Source of the DNA: Phallus indusiatus
Lineage: Eukaryota; Basidiomycota; Agaricomycetes; Phallales; Phallaceae
Direction of reading: 5' to 3'
Assembly (NCBI GenBank): GCA_027605045.1
Contig: JAQFWX010000018.1
Span: 62,001 to 126,000 of the forward strand
Length of the DNA stretch: 64,000 bases
Made by a program: the position numbers and the translations under genes. Numbering within the stretch: position 1 is the stretch's first letter; each line of letters begins with the position of its first letter. This document shows, piece after piece, positions 1-15,348 of the stretch. The notes under the pieces are model-generated. The model was not told the DNA's origin. It did not search any database and saw nothing but the letters and a program-made list of their open reading frames with translations.

Positions 1-2702
1 AATAGGAATACTTCGTTGGGAAGAGGCTGGTTGAGGTCCAGTGAACTGAGACTGACTGTTGGGATATGGGAACTTATCCTGAGCTTCGATTAAAGCACGA
101 TCGAACCACTCTTTACGAATCAGAACCTGATCTACACCTGTGCAATGGACGACAAATGCGACGAGTGCGAGCTCGCCTGGGGAAGTTTGGCTGCAACACA
201 AGCAGCGTGAGCTTCCTCACCACTAGGATCTGTATCCTGAGTTAAGATGACGAATTGGATGGAAGCCTTCAAACCCGGGAACTCGACTACTTGTTCAAAG
301 CTCCCACGAATGACGTCTTCTCCAGACGGTAGGGTAGTTGGTGCTTCCAAATTGACTCGAATAGCAATTAGACTTTCTCGTTTGCTATTCGCTACCCATA
401 GAGTTCGAATACGGCTATCGTATGCGACATGACCGAACATTTCGGGATCTTCACGATCACCGTTAACGAATTTGATTGTCGATAGAACATCACGACCCAT
501 TACAGCAAGAAGCTGGAATATTGTGCCATTTTTACGACCAATGACGATACCCCCATCGAGGAAGTCGATTGACGATGGAGTTCCTTCTCCCATAACCTTA
601 TGCTCCCATAGGGGAGTTTTGTCTCGGATATTCCACAAGGTTAACATAGAGTTTTCTGATATTGTGGCAATTGCGCTGTGAGTTACGTCAAATGCGAAGT
701 TGACGACAGGCTGAATGAAAATCATGATTAGCGGTCATCCCAAAAGATACTATTGAATACGAACAGATGTAACGGCGAAAGAATGCCCGATTTTACTGAA
801 CTCCATCTGGGACAGAACATCTCCTTGGTAAATTTTGTAAACTTCATCGACATTTACTAAATGGACTCGGCTTTCGCTAGCAACCGCGAGTGTATCAGGT
901 TGTTTAGGGTGCCATTTGACTGACTTGAGGCCTTGATGCGGTCCTTGAGCTGGCTGAACGCATACAAGAAGTCGTGCCCTACAACTATATAAGAACCCAT
1001 CACTGGCTTCGTCATCAAAATAACGTACGAAACATCATCCTCAATAATTGTGGGTAGCTCCCAAACAACAAAACCTCCGTCAGACGTAACACCAGCCAAA
1101 CGGTTCCCTGAAACCACCATGTCGACAATCGAAGAATGCTGAGGGAAATAACTGGGTAGCTGTAACAAAGTTCGATCACCACTTGAACGACTAATTACTC
1201 GCACGCGACCTGAAAAACATTATAAGCAAAGAATACTTTTGACCTAATTCTACATCTTTCTTCACCTTTGGTCATCGCATATGCAATCCATGAAGTTGCC
1301 GCAATCGTCGAACCGTGAAGGAAACTGGATTCAATCTTGACAAGCGCAATTGCGGTTGATTTGACAGAGTTTTGAGGCGCCATGGTTGTTTCTAGAGATT
1401 GGGAAACATCAAACATGATGGTACCTGACGATGATCTAAAGACAAGAAAAGTCAATCAATCAGTCCTATTGCTCAAACTAAAATCAAACTAACGTTGGAG
1501 GTGAAGCCTTTTTCCCTGGTCCTCGCCGCCTGGGCGCAGGGGAGCCATCTCTTTGACGACCAACACTCTGTTGAACATTTGCGAGAGTTTGTGGGGGAGG
1601 TGCATTCGGATCCACGACAGGTTGCCTATTCCGTGCACGAGGGGATGTTTTTGGAGAATCATTACGTGGGCCGGATGGTTTGGGTGGCAATGCTCTCGGC
1701 TGTTGTTCCACGGGCGGTGGCGGTGGGAACGCATCGGGCAAGGTATACGACTCTAAAGGTTGAGATGGAATTTGAGTTTGTGCAACTGGAGGTAAATTCT
1801 TTGTTTGTTCACCAAGAAGGTTTTCCACCGATTGTCGCTTTGGATCACGATTTCGCCTTTCTTCAGCCGACAAACCTGACTCATCAGATGGTGAGGCTGA
1901 GGCATTAAGGGCAGGAACAGGTTTCTTCTTTGAGGCGGTTGATTGTGTTGGCGGAGCTTGAGGAACGTTCGGACCCAATACATCAAAGGGTGATACAAAT
2001 TCGAACATCGACTTGCGCGGAGACGGAGGTTGCTGTGGCGGCTGGGGCCATTGAGTTAAGTTTATCTGCTCTGATGGTTGCAAGGATGGGCCATAGGGCG
2101 ATGGATCGACGTCCGAAGAGGAGAGATGTTGTTGTGAGTAACTGTATTGCGTAGCGTACAACGAGCGGTTCTCGGGTTGTCTGTAAATACATCCATGAGC
2201 GGAAAGCCATCATGCTTGATAAAAAAATGGAATTACCCAGATAAAAGTTGCTCCAGGAGCTGCTTGCCACCTTCCTGACCGGAAATGCTTTGAGGCGAAG
2301 CATTCGTACGCTGTTGCTCTTCCGGCTGAGGTTTGGATTGAGGCGGAAAGGCTGCGGGATTCATTAAATTATTTAACAAGGCGTTTTGTTTATCTGTATG
2401 AGATTCCTGCTGTTGCTGGGATGTTTGTGTCGTCGCAGACGGGTCTGGAAGTTGAGTATTTAAAGAAACGGTAGAAGAAGGCTGAGGGGGGTTGTTTAAG
2501 CCACGTAATAACTGGTCAAGATCATGTACGACGCTAGGCTGAGGCTGGTGGTGCGTAACCTCGGGGTTTTCAGGTATTTGGGGTGGTGGCGGGCCCTCTT
2601 CTGTTGAAAAGAAAGAGGTAAGTTTGGATAAAAATACGGCGATAGCGAGCTCGACGTACGAAAAAAACTTGACTGAGATGAGGATCTTGGATCCATTGAC
2701 AT
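1..2702 (-). CDS. EDC4-like enhancer of mRNA decapping, WD40 N-terminal part (partial)
   Basis: Scaffold that couples the decapping enzyme to mRNA decay in P-bodies. Seen: a proline/glutamine-rich low-complexity N-terminus (about the first 290 residues), then a WD40-type beta-propeller containing VRVISRSSGDRTLLQLP, VTSDGGFVVWELP, KWHPKQPDTLAVASES and, near the window edge, GVDQVLIRKEWF, all typical of EDC4. I place the start at the ATG at 2700-2702 (MSMDPRSSSQSS), spliced by a 59-nt intron (2601-2659) to the proline-rich exon. Further short introns lie near 2240, 1440-1490, 1205-1260, 980-1025 and 720-770. The helical C-terminus lies beyond the left edge. Near 180-225 the frame changes: either a 44-nt GTGAGG...CCCCAG intron or a 1-nt deletion in the G-run at 179-182. 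Family assignment is confident; exon detail is moderate. Confidence 0.82.
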
Positions 2703-4313
2703 TTAAGCTGATCTGAAGAATTAAAAAATGGAGACAGCGAGAAATAAGAGAAAAGAGGAAGAAAATGCAAAGAAACTGCCGTCGATTTTTCTTTACAACC
2801 AAAGCTCGTTTAAACCACACGCACAGAACACGAGGCAAGCTACTTCCGTAACCCGTAACGTCACGCGTCACGTCGACCATAATACATACGCCAAAAAGTC
2901 ATCTCTGGGTTTTAATTCTCATTAGCTCAAACTTGGATAGCTTCAACGCAGCAATAGTGGAATCTTTTTGATTTTGATGAAATTGCCACCTTTTTTTTGG
3001 TTGGCAAGCATCGGATAGTATCCTGGACTTGGAGTGTTTTATGGCGCACGAGGCTTAGGTTATACGGCAAAACTCATGGCCGCTAACCTTCAATACGTAA
3101 ACTGCACCCTACCTACACCTGGTTCTTTGTCTTTTTGTTGGAGAAGGGAATAGGCTGGCTTAATCGCATCAACATTTACAGGAGAGACCCTTCTCTGCGC
3201 CGCCTCGTTTCAACGTCGAGGCAGACACTTCCAGGACGGCTCTATCGACAATAGCAAGTTCATATTGCCCATGCGTTATTCGGAGATTATTGGCGAGTGT
3301 CATGTATTAAGCAGTATGCGAGTTTTTCGGATTATCTCATTAAAGCATTGAAGCACTGTTCACTGTATGAACATACTCCAACGCGTCAGGATGATGATGC
3401 CCCTGTTTGAGTGATAGATTTTTTGAAATCCGTTCAACTATACTGCCCTCATACAGCTTTGATGTTAATTATGCTTAACGTGAATTTCTCAAGTAGTGGC
3501 AGCACTATCTAATATAAGTTTCACGACATTTTTATTTCTAATTCATTTGGAACGGCGAGTTAATGCGTATCATTCTCATTTATCTATTTCCAAGATGGCC
3601 CTCGAACATGACTAAAATTCAACCTTCATCCTTCTACCTAGCGCTAAATATTTGGCACCACAATCATCTAGTTTAAAACATGATGACTGACTGATGTTAC
3701 CGTATTTTGTTATTTAATTACATTCGCTCCTTAATTGCGGGTCGATCACGAGGAACTCATCGGAATCGCTTCTTCAAAGGCGTGCCGATTACCACGCAGG
3801 AATCAACGTCAGGTCTCCTTTGTCTGCAATTTAAATCTCGTCTCATCTCGTCTCATACCTCGGTGTTATCGAGCTGCGTCTAAAACGCGGAACAGGGCGC
3901 CGAGTCAAGGGTCTCCTGGCGGATTTAACTGCCACCTTGAGAATAACATCAAGACTTCTGTGGTGAATTAGAACGAGTCAAAATATTGGGAGACCAAGAA
4001 AGGATGATTAATGGGTAAACCGCCTGAACGCGATGGTAATGACAGCAAGATGAGGATCAACGTTCGAGACCACGACTGACGGTACCGTTTCACATCTAAG
4101 AATTGGAATGTACATGGAGCAAGAACAATTACGCTTGATTAAGAGAAAATATGGAGAAGTACTGGCCAGCAAGAAACATCACAACCTAGTGGTTGACGAT
4201 ATCGGCACAAGACCTGTCTGGCTCCGACTTGAACTCCGCGGAACGAGAATTGTGACTGTCACGAAGTCCAGTCAGCCTGTTTTAGTGTTTTACACCACAT
4301 TACTGTTACTGTA
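2703..4313. other. Intergenic region between divergent EDC4-like and CDC5 genes
   Basis: About 1.6 kb without a gene I can support. It must contain the promoters of the two divergent genes. A short direct repeat of CTCGTCTCAT lies near 3836-3855. A 45-codon open stretch near 3020-3150 on the plus strand has no ATG and no recognisable similarity, so I do not call it. Confidence 0.5.
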
Positions 4314-7171
<2,858 letters not shown>

Positions 7172-7388
7172 ATAATAATTAAACACTTATTTGTATTTTG
7201 TATTTCATGTATGTATCATTATATACCAAACAATGATTTACTCTGAAATGTAAACCTACGTGACTCTCATCCGTAATTCTCCGGCAAAATGCGGCGCTTC
7301 CAGTCCATGCGCACGCGACGACAAGCTTGACGCGTCTACGCGTCCACCTCCGTCCACAACAAGTTAAATCGATCGAATTCGAGACGCG

Positions 7389-9028
7389 ATGAGCGACAGA
7401 CTGACAGCCGTCAAAGTGGAAATCAAGCATTGGGAACATACGTTCAAAGCTGAAAATGGCCATGAACCCACCCGGGACGACATCAAAGCCAACCCTGTAA
7501 TAGGTACCGTGGCAGTCTCTTCAATTGGCGAAGCCGCGATCAGAACTGACTGCAACTAGCTGAAAAATACAAGTTGTATAACAAGCTCAAGAAGGAATTC
7601 CAAGAACAACAACAGCTTAACAATAATCACGTATCGAGACATCGAACACCTTCACCGCGGCCTGCTCACGCTCGACCTCATCATCATTCTACGACGGCAG
7701 CCATTCCTTCCAAGGTCCCACCAACTGCCTCATCAGCGGTCCTAGACACCAAAAATCCATTTTCGCCGCACAAAAAGAAACAGACATTGCCCAATACTGA
7801 GCCGGAACGAGTGGTTTGGAATCCTTTCATGACACCTGTTAAATCAGCACGGGTCCGTGTTTCTACACCTTCACCCTCACCAGAACCTATCGCACCTCAT
7901 CAAGTAGCAAAGAGGCCTAATTCCATTATATCAAAGGCTCGCAAACGTCTAAGAGGAGATTCGGTTTCTCCTTCCCCACCTCAGCGTCAAGCTCAAGCAC
8001 CTGGGTCCGGCTTGCTACATCTATCTAAGGAAGAAGAAAATAGACATTTTATTGAAGAATCTCCCGTTAAACCAACAACAAATGGTAAATCATTCCAGCC
8101 ACTCTTCCACGACATATCCTCACAACCCTCAACGTCTACTGTACCCGAACGAAAAACTTTCAAAAAGGCGAAAACGGTGTCCGGCAGTTTGTTTGGTACA
8201 ACACGGGATACTAGAAACGATGGTTTCTTCGCTTCGCAGGTCATAGATGCTTCATCACAAACCAAGGGTAAAATCCCGGATAGAGATGGGGCCATGCACA
8301 ATAGCAAAAAAAGAAAAACACTGCCAGGTCCTAAAGGATTGATTCCAAGCAAGGATAATCTCTTTGACGAATCATTAATTGATATTACAACTCAGCCATC
8401 GTCATCTCGGAAGAGAACAATATCGAAAGTGACACAGGAAAACACGGACAAACCCAGCCAGCCCAAAGAATCTAACGAGTGGAATCTCCTACCTCCTTCG
8501 CCTATTGCTGAAGAGAAGAAACCTTGGAATAATGCAAACTCGAGAAAGAAAAGGCAGAAACTTGCGGAAAAGGTGCAGCAAACTGACGGTAAGGATGATG
8601 ATGACGATGATGATGATGAGTCAGACGCTGAATCCGACAACGTCAACATTATTGATTGGCACGAGGCTGGACCCGTCTCACAAACTGATGGCGATTCAGG
8701 ATGGGAGGTTGATCCAGAGTTGCATAGTCAATTACGCCTCGGTGGTTTGAGTAACCGACCCGTTGAATCTCAATCACCTGAGCCCGAAACCTTCGATGTC
8801 GATTTACCTGAAGAAATGCAGGAGATGTTGTCACTGTCTCCTACAAAAGAAAGCCAGAATGAGGACGAAGTTTTAGCAAAAAGCGTGATCCAGGGGCGTC
8901 GACAAGGAGGTGCAGAAGTTTGGGGACCTGGTGAATTTGGCGGGGAGTCAGAAGGAAGCGAAGGAGTAAATCACGACGTAGACGAATGGGAGGGCGAAGG
9001 TGTGCCCTGGGAAGTTGGAGAATTGTAA
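7389..9028 (+). CDS. SLD2: DNA replication initiation factor SLD2/DRC1
   Basis: CDK substrate that binds Dpb11/TopBP1 to help load the replicative helicase at origins. Seen: an N-terminal Sld2/RecQ4-type motif (KVEIKHWEHTF, HEPTRDDIK, AEKYKLYNKLKKEFQEQQQ), then a long disordered region rich in SP/TP sites with basic residues nearby (HRTPSPRP, PFSPHKKK, FMTPVKS, VSTPSPSPEP, SVSPSPP), an Asp tract coded by GAT repeats at about 8594-8621, and an acidic end with WEGEGVPWEVGEL. One 56-nt intron (7504-7559) follows residue 38 and joins in frame to AEKYK. The start ATG at 7389 puts the motif at the extreme N-terminus, as expected. The SP/TP clusters imply CDK control, an inference from the family. 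Confidence 0.88.
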
Positions 9029-9490
9029 TTTCTAATTTCTTTTTTTCTAAATTATTTGCTTCGGCTCTTTAAGCATGTCTTCCATGTGGATGAATGGCCT
9101 GTTCCCCTGTTCATTGCGTCACGCGTCACGGATAAGCGCCAGACTTTATTGCGTCCCGCAACCGGAAAGCAGTTTCAATTCAGACAGGTATCGCATGTCC
9201 ATACACAATAACGTGTCAGCAGATGACGCTTCCCTTTAAAGCACGACATTCCAAATTACACAAAGTCATCTCCCGACCTCACGCTGGCTGCTGGTCTGCC
9301 AAAGTTCACTCACACTCCCCTTCATTTGGATCCTGACTGGAGTTCAGACACAACAGTGAGTGCTCGCACTTTTTCCCGGAACAGTTTCATTATTTGGCCA
9401 CCAAGCTCACTTTCTTGTGTTATATCGTAATAGCCCCCTTCTTCGTTAGCTTCACAGTCCAAATTTTCTTCTTCATCTTCCTTGCCGGCC

Positions 9491-10903
9491 ATGATAGCAG
9501 AGGAACCATCATCTGATACGGCTTTGAAAAGCAGTCGACGCCGGATGGATTTTCATGCAACAAGAAGTTCGCCCGGACCTCGAGGTGCTTTAGATGGAGA
9601 TTATAGTCTGCACGACGAAAGCCCGTTTGAAGCGGCCAGACGTGCGCAGCAAAAATTAGAGAACGCCGAAGACAGACAACTGACTGAAAAACCATCATAT
9701 ATTCCGGTTAGTCGCCCAATTGATTCCTACCATAATGTCTAATGTGTTCATCTGTCTTTCCAGGGAAAGTCTCGATTTCCTAGTATTAAACCTGGCGAAA
9801 TTGTCCCGCGTCATTTAATATGGGTAAAGTCATCTATATATCTATCTTATTTTATACACGTCATTATTCAAACGGCCCACATTATCTAGATGACATTCGA
9901 CCCTCCAACGTTTCTCCCACCTTTAGAAGCACCACCATTTCCCCCTGGTGTTAGTCCTGTCCAGCATCCCATTCGTCCTGCACACTTCCCTGGCAGTTCT
10001 TACCAGCCCCCGGCCCTTCACCGTTCAGCTACTCAAATACAACCGCCACTCCCTTCGCATTCGCCTTCCCCAGCGCAAAATAATTCCATTCCGCATCCAC
10101 ATCCGCAATCAGCACCCGGACCCACCAAGGAAGTGGATGCACGCCATTTCGTGAATCCTCAACAACCAGGACCGCAGGCGCAGCCCTACAGAGTTGATTC
10201 GCCTGCTCACTCGAGTAGAAGTGCACCAGGCTCGGTGCAACCGCACCCTCCTCCACCATCTCTTGTACGATCAAACACTGACTCCCTCCGCGAAGTACCT
10301 TCTAGCCTCAGACCACACGATGGCAAACACTCCAGAGCGGCTATCACACCATTATCAATGCCTCGCAACCCACCACCCCCACAACCAAGATCCGCCCCTC
10401 CTACGCGTGCACCGTCTCAACGTCACTTTGAACCGCCCCCTTTACCTGGAGCTTTGACACCCATCCGAGATGGACAGCCTCCACGCATTCCAGGACATCA
10501 ACCACATACACCTTCACCTTTACATTCGGATTATGTTCCGACCTCAAGCCCTGTACGGCTCCCCTCCGAGAACTTCCGAAGGACACACTCAGATCATGGC
10601 CATGGCGTGTCAGAGAACGGCGGAGCTCGCCCGACACCCAAACCCATAATGCCTCCACTTTTGGCCGGCGAAAGCTACCATAGTGCCGACGAGAAAGGCT
10701 CTGCAATTCTGAAGCGCTCAGTTTCCAATAATCCCTCTAAAGGTGGTTTATTCTCTCGGACAAAGAGTCTTCTACGAAAAAGAACTTCAACGTCAACCAT
10801 AAGGCTGAACACAGATGGTTCTATCGGATTAAATCACAACGCACTGTCTACCCTTGATGAAGAGGGTCGCAAAGGATCCAACAAACTCTCCAAAAAGAAA
10901 TGA
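9491..10903 (+). CDS. Hypothetical proline-rich protein
   Basis: I do not recognise a family. Three exons join in frame: 9491-9706, 9764 to about 9822, and about 9890-10903, separated by introns with GTTAGT...CCAG and GTAAAG...CTAG. The N-terminal part is charged (SSRRRMDFHATRSSPGPRG; FEAARRAQQKLENAEDRQL may be a short helix). The middle part (FPSIKPGEIVPRHLIWMTFDPPTFLPP) looks folded or conserved. The remainder is disordered, very rich in Pro, Ser and His, and ends in a basic tail (FSRTKSLLRKRTS ... KLSKKK). No signal peptide or membrane segment is visible. It could be a cytoskeletal or signalling adaptor, but nothing proves this. Confidence 0.72.
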
Positions 10904-11357
10904 AATCACTCCTTGTTTCACCTATTTTCTCTATCACGACGAACATTTTTACGACCTTTTGTTTGGACGATTGTGTCCCCATGGCAATAATATCTAGGAC
11001 TGACTTATTCGTTTTCGATTATTTTTCCCAGGTTGACATTGTTATAGTTGTAATATTATTGTTGTTCCAAATATTATTTTTGGGCATTTTCTATGCTTGT
11101 CCTTTCATTACAATAAATATCTTGCAGCGGAAAATATAAAGTACTTTGGTACCTGGTGACTACGTGTTTTGCAAAATGATTCAAAACGTTTTAGCGCACT
11201 CTGACAGGATCCTTTATTGGTTGACCTTTTTCTGAAATCATTTTCTGATTAATGACCAACACCAGATACGGTGTCTTCGAGTCAGTGAAAGGGATTTGAA
11301 AGCATTAATTGGGTCATAGTGACATTCTATGTCACACATCGTCTTCTACTAGTTCAA

Positions 11358-11658
11358 ATGAGCCAGCCACAACGAGAAAACCTTGGGGGCGTTTTTGGCT
11401 CCCAACAAAAGCAGGAGATGGAATATTTGTGTGCAGGTAATTTAGCCAAAGCTATCAAAACATGAATTGTAGTTTCTCAGTCTTAAATGACAGATTGTGG
11501 TGCGAAGAATGAAATAAGACCTCGGGAACCAATTCGATGTCGAGAGTGTGGGCACCGAATCATGTACAAAAAAAGAACAAGGAGAAGTGAGTCCAAGAGA
11601 ACGATCTTGAATATTGGTATATTGACTGTTGTTAGTGGTACAATTCGAGGCTAGGTAG
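11358..11658 (+). CDS. RPB12: RNA polymerase subunit ABC10-alpha (RPB12/RPABC4)
   Basis: Small zinc-binding subunit shared by RNA polymerases I, II and III. Seen: three short exons encode a protein of about 64 residues starting [11 protein letters not shown], with a four-cysteine zinc ribbon ([12 protein letters not shown] and [10 protein letters not shown]) and the conserved basic C-terminus YKKRTRRMVQFEAR. The introns are about 55 and 50 nt with GT...AG ends and restore the frame exactly. Size and motif order match the family. The stop codon lies about 100 bp from the end of the convergent minus-strand gene that follows. Confidence 0.95.
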
Positions 11659-11759
11659 TTACGCCACCGGATGTATACCAACCTTCGCCAATTGGCCTGT
11701 ATGCCCCTCGATAATACTACATCTACAGATGATTTTGCAGAACCATGATTAGATGTATT

Positions 11760-12842
11760 TTATTCATCTTTTGGTTTTTCCTGAAGAAGCTCCTTTTCTT
11801 TCATCTTTTTTCGCCTCTTCTTCCTCTTTTGGCGTTCTCGCTCGTTCATACGTGCTCGCTGAATGTCTCCTTTAGACAAGCCAGGATTTTGTAGCTGGTC
11901 GAGCTAGGAAGAAACTGTTAACCAATTATGTTTCCTGAGTCATGTGTAAATTCGGCTACTTTTCCTAATAACAGTTTTCGGGCAATGCGTCTGTTTAATT
12001 CCAGCGACCTCGTCTCCTGGCAGTTTACACGAATACCCGTAGGAAGGTGGAGCAGTTGAACCTAAACGAAATTCATCTATTTCACGGACTCTACATACTT
12101 TCGAACATACACAGTTTTCTGTTTTATTGATTGACTGACCACCGGGACCACTCCCCCGGACGAAGGTTTCTCTAATGTCTGTCTCATTTAAAATGGGGAT
12201 TTCACGGTCCTTGTGCAAACGCTTCAGCTCGGAAAAGTTCAATCGACCAGTAAGGTCCGAGCTCGCTGATGTCTTTGATTCTTTCAACGTGTCCGTACTG
12301 TACTAGGTTTATCGAAGTTGAGCTTTCTGGACAGGACAGGCGAATTACCTGCTGATGTCGTTCTGACAGTGAGTTTTTTTAATGGTATCATTATTTCCTA
12401 GCTCGGTATGGGGGGTAATGTTAACTCCTGTAAGGCTCCTTGAGCAGCAATAAGAAAATCAGGGAAAGAGAAACTGCTTACGCCAAACATCCTCTTCGGT
12501 CTTTTCACCTTGTACCACGTTTTGGAGAAGGAAACGTGCCACTTCATTTCCTAGTTCTACCTTTTCCGTATAAACTTGAGCGTCTGAGATTGAACGTCCG
12601 GCCCGATATTCTGCGCGAACTTTGTCTAGGAAAGCTGATATCGTAGGTATTTTTGAAGTTCTATGTAGTGTGGAACTGTGACCATACCGGTGCAGACAGG
12701 TATATCTCCTGTTCGAGTCGTCTATTAGCTGGAACCGCCTTGTGCGAGTAAGAATCTCACCTCGGAAAGTAAATTTCGCAGCTCGGAATAAACGTCGGTA
12801 CGCTCCCCGAGCTGCAGTCTGCAACTGAGGAGTGATTGACAT
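11760..12842 (-). CDS. MZM1 (LYR, complex III assembly) spliced in frame to an MTRFR/ICT1-like release-factor domain
   Basis: Seven exons (12761-12842, 12688-12708, 12482-12634, 12349-12427, 12111-12297, 11960-12061, 11760-11903) with introns of 49-56 nt total 768 coding nt, or 255 residues. Residues 1 to about 105 are an LYR-family MZM1/LYRM7 protein (ARGAYRRLFRAAKFTFRGD, NEVARFLLQNVVQG, HTELGNNDTIKK), a matrix chaperone for the Rieske subunit. Residues about 145-255 are a class I release-factor domain with the GGQ motif (RGSGPGGQSINKTEN, residues 164-166), QETRSLELNRRIARKLL and a Lys-rich tail, as in the mitoribosome rescue factor MTRFR. The second part has no in-frame ATG of its own. If intron 4 (12298-12348) is retained, the MZM1 frame stops at TAA 12345-12347, directly on the donor site, giving a 112-residue MZM1 alone. 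Domain calls are firm; the fusion needs transcript support. Confidence 0.8.
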
Positions 12843-13004
12843 CTATATTTTTTAAGCACACGACTGACGAGGTCGGCTCGGATGTAAGCGCCCTATCACC
12901 ACCCACTGAATTGAGATGTAAGCGGCGTTATGTAAGGAAAGTGATTTCTTGTCCACTTATGATTTGCTGTAAAGTCGCTCTTGTTCACGTTCCATCAGCT
13001 CTTT

Positions 13005-15348
13005 ATGCTGAGACCTCGCATCGCTAATAGCATGCATTCTCCTCGCCGAATATTGATTGTTCTGGCAGGTTTTCTATGCTTGGGTTACTTCGTAAAACAT
13101 ACTCGTTTTCCATCGTCACCTGGAGAGCTTGAAGAAGATTTTCACCTGAAACCTTCTTTGATACCTATCAGACCAACATATCCTCCTTTCCAACCGCCCC
13201 CAATCAAGGAAGATACAAAAGAGGAAGAAAAGACGGTCGATACCCAAGTTTCATTGTGGACCGAGAGGGCCGAATCCATTAAGAAGGCCTTTTCGCGGGC
13301 GTACGGTGCTTATGAAGAATTGGCACCATTCCCTAATGATGAGCTATTGCCCATCTCCGGCAAAAGTATTACTAGGTATGCCATGTTCTAAATTATCATA
13401 CCCGATTGCGCTCATGTACTGTAGCTTCAATGGCTGGGGCCTTACTATGGTAGATTCTTTGGACACAATGTGGCTTCTCGACCTTAAAGACCTTTTCTAC
13501 CGATCACTGGCTGATGTCGAAAAGATTGATTTTACATTGACCCCGGTACATTCCCCGTTTTGACTTCACTTTGTTGATTTTGCCTCATAGTTGCGTTAGA
13601 ACACTTATGCACCGTTTTTTGAAACAGTTATCCGCTACCTAGGTGGCCTGCTATCTGCTTTTGCGCTCTCTGACGAGCATATTTTCTTACAACGTGCGGA
13701 AGAGCTTGCAGAAAAGCTTCTCCCAGCGTTTGACAGCCATAGTGGTATGCCTCGTTACGGTGTGAACACAGAAACGTACGTGTGTTCACATGACTTCGTT
13801 TCACTACTCTAGTTTTGAGTGACCATTCTCTAGTGGGCAAAGTCAATTCTCAGGTTCAATGCTATTTGCCGAAATAGCGTCATGCCAAGTGGAATACAAG
13901 TACTTGGCACATCTTACCGACCGTCCACAATTCTATCAAAAGGTGAATAAATGCGTGAAAAACAGCTGTTTTTCTTCTCATTCGCTCTGGTTCCTCCCCG
14001 AAATTGATCCGCATCCGCTCTCTAGGTAGAGAGAATTATGCACATTCTCCAAGCAACCCAGTCGGAATCTGGCATGTGGCCCACTCGGTTTAATATCGAA
14101 TCGGGTCTTCCCATGAATAGTATGGTTTTCTGTCGCGCCTTCGAGCCATTCCAGATTTTTATACATGTTCGCAGCGCATTATTCTGTCGGTGCATGGGCA
14201 GATAGCTCGGTAAGTCGAAGTAATTATGATAAAGGACCACTTTTTTTACATCATTCACAGTACGAATATCTGCTTAAACAGTACCTCCTCAGCGGAAAGA
14301 CTGAGGAACGGTTAGCTCACATGTGTACGTGTTGACCACCGCGTTGATAAAGAATGTCATGACATTCAATCCTCAGATATGAAGGCCATGAATGGAATCC
14401 TCGAAAATTTGGTTTTTGTATCACTCAATAGGAATCTACTTTATATTACCGATATTACCGACAAAACACCCAGCCGTCGCTTTGAGCATTTATCTTGTTT
14501 CTTCCCAGGTCTCCTAGCCCTAGGCGCAGAAACATTACCTGATACTGTCATGACAGAACAGGAGAGAGAAACACATAGATTTGCTGTTTGTTCCGAGTTT
14601 CCTTCCCATCGTTCACCCTCATATTCACATCAAACATAGGCTGAAGGTTTAGCGTATACATGCTGGATAATGTATGCAGACCAACCAAGTGGCTTGGGAG
14701 CAGAGATAGTAACCTTTGACAACGATTACACCGTCGAATTATCGAAACAAAAATGGTTTTATCATTTGAACCAGTGGGAAGCTGACGGTCGCCCTACCGT
14801 TAAACCACCCGGGGTTGGCAATGCCGATAAACCGCTCACCGAGGGAAGCAAAAGAGAACAAGACTATAGCCTTCTTGATGATCGATATTTGCTGAGACCG
14901 GAGGTCGGTATTATTTATAAATCTACAGAGGTTTTCATCTCACTTTTAGTTGCGAATGGCAGACCTTAGAATCGATGTTTGTTATGTACTGGACAACTAA
15001 GGATGAAGCTTGGAGAGAAAGGGGTTGGCAAATCTGGCAAGCGGTGGAGACCAAGACCAAGACTGACATTGCGTATGCCAATGTCGAAGGAGTGGGAAAC
15101 GCAAATCCTAGGCACCAGGATCTCATGCCAAGGTAAAAGGCCCCTCTTTGTAACTCATTTCCCGGTTCGGCTTTTGCTTACTTGGGAGTAGCTATTTCCT
15201 CGCAGAAACGATTAAATATGCATATCTCATTGCCAGCGGTCTAGACCCATATCCGTCGGACAAATTTATATTAAACACAGAAGCCCACCCACTGCCTGTT
15301 TTCACCTGGACAGAGGCGCAGCGTCAGGCTTTTCGGATAATAACGTAA
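13005..15348 (+). CDS. GH47 alpha-1,2-mannosidase, type II membrane protein (copy A)
   Basis: Trims mannose from N-glycans in the ER/Golgi using Ca2+. Seen: a short cytosolic end and a signal anchor (RRILIVLAGFLCLGYFV), a stem region, then the GH47 barrel: AYEELAPFPNDELLPI, FNGWGLTMVDSLDTM, FETVIRYLGGLLSAF, SGMPRYGVNTET, ADSSYEYLLKQYLLSG, RRFEHLSCFFPGLLALG, MYADQPSGLG, RYLLRPETLESMF and the C-terminal Ca2+-binding loop FILNTEAHPLPVF. About ten short introns all restore the frame. The start may be the ATG at 13005 or the in-frame ATG at 13032. A paralogue lies at 58911-61202. The 5' end is only about 160 bp from the divergent MZM1-MTRFR gene. Confidence 0.92.

Noticed and set aside
12298..12391. 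Alternative ATG at 12389-12391 (MIPLKKLTVRTTSA) as an independent start for the release-factor gene
   Set aside because: It looks like a presequence, but with the canonical intron it joins out of frame (stop soon after); only weak splice sites would rescue it. The MZM1 frame joins exactly.
12640..12770. Uninterrupted reading of the MZM1 first ORF (12459-12842) as one exon
   Set aside because: Two standard introns (12709-12760 and 12635-12687) flanking a 21-nt exon give a protein that matches the family spacing; the read-through inserts about 35 unrelated residues.
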